DNA of 64,000 bases from Liolophura sinensis. Lineage: Eukaryota > Mollusca > Polyplacophora > Chitonida > Chitonidae. The notes under the pieces were generated by a model. It was not told the DNA's origin. It did not search any database and saw nothing but the letters and a program-made list of their open reading frames with translations. The stretch is taken from assembly GCF_032854445.1 (NCBI RefSeq), contig NC_088299.1, forward strand, positions 9,291,608 to 9,355,607, in the 5' to 3' direction. Below, piece after piece: positions 63,815 through 64,000 of this stretch. Every line of letters begins with the position of its first letter. Position 1 is the first letter of the stretch. The translations under genes and the position numbers were made by a program.

Positions 63815-64000
63815 CCTGTGGATGTTGACACAGATCGAAGACTTTCAGCACACATAGAGTACGTGTGTAGCGCTTTCCACTCAGTGATGTTCAGCTTTAC
63901 AGCTGTAGCGGTTTTCTCTCATCAGACCTCCAAATATGGTGGGATTAGCGCTTTTTCACGTTTTGATCGCAATTTGCGGCTAAACTATACGTCGCCGGAA
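63815..64000. repeat. Dispersed repeat family D, copy 4, runs off the window
   Basis: actttcagcacacatagagt, ttcagctttacagctgtagc, ttgatcgcaatttgcggcta and aaactatacgtcgccggaa match the copies at 8.5-9.9 kb. Confidence 0.65.

Larger units (their letters stand above)
60905..64000. other. 5' intron or flank; no exon recognised
   Basis: The first visible exon starts in phase 0, so earlier coding exons must exist, but I found no stretch encoding the expected first hydrophobic segment here. Contains a degenerate tRNA-like element near 61035-61160, two MITE copies and one copy of a dispersed repeat at the window edge. Confidence 0.5.

Overview
The window looks like nuclear DNA of a marine lophotrochozoan invertebrate, such as a mollusc or brachiopod. 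Genes are intron-rich, and tRNA-derived SINEs with meta-type cores, MITEs and minisatellites are very dense. The phylum is an inference from repeat style and gene structure; I see no diagnostic marker for it.

Only one gene can be supported. It is a P5B-type ATPase (ATP13A2/3/4/5 family, endolysosomal polyamine/cation exporter class) on the minus strand. I traced 29 coding exons from 60904 down to a TGA stop at 18625. All 28 junctions have AG acceptors and GT donors and keep one reading frame: 3702 nt, 1233 codons plus stop. The signature motifs are present: TGES, PPALP, DKTGT, KGAPE, TGDN and GDGAND, plus ten membrane segments. The N-terminus (cytosolic start and first hydrophobic segment) is missing and probably lies beyond 64000. 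The last exon carries an unusually long acidic, Ser/Asp-rich tail.

Layout: 1-18.6 kb is intergenic or 3' flank with no convincing gene. It holds a 15-bp minisatellite (7.2-7.7 kb), a dispersed repeat family (8.5-9.9 kb), a tRNA-derived SINE with clear target duplications (12.7-13.1 kb) and a 38-bp minisatellite (15.6-16.8 kb). From 18.6 to 60.9 kb is the ATPase gene, with introns full of SINEs and arrays of 94, 54, 13, 20, 50 and 70 bp. From 60.9 to 64 kb is an intron or 5' flank with MITE copies.

The most striking observation is that two intronic minisatellites are made of copies of the neighbouring exon's 3' end plus its splice donor. The intron after exon 20 is almost filled by about 38 copies of a 20-bp donor-containing unit. 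The intron after exon 4 contains about 15 copies of a 70-bp unit carrying the last ~60 nt of exon 4 and its donor. A second notable structure is a tRNA-like fold-back element at 36.5-36.8 kb with near-perfect 80-bp arms and 13-bp flanking direct repeats.
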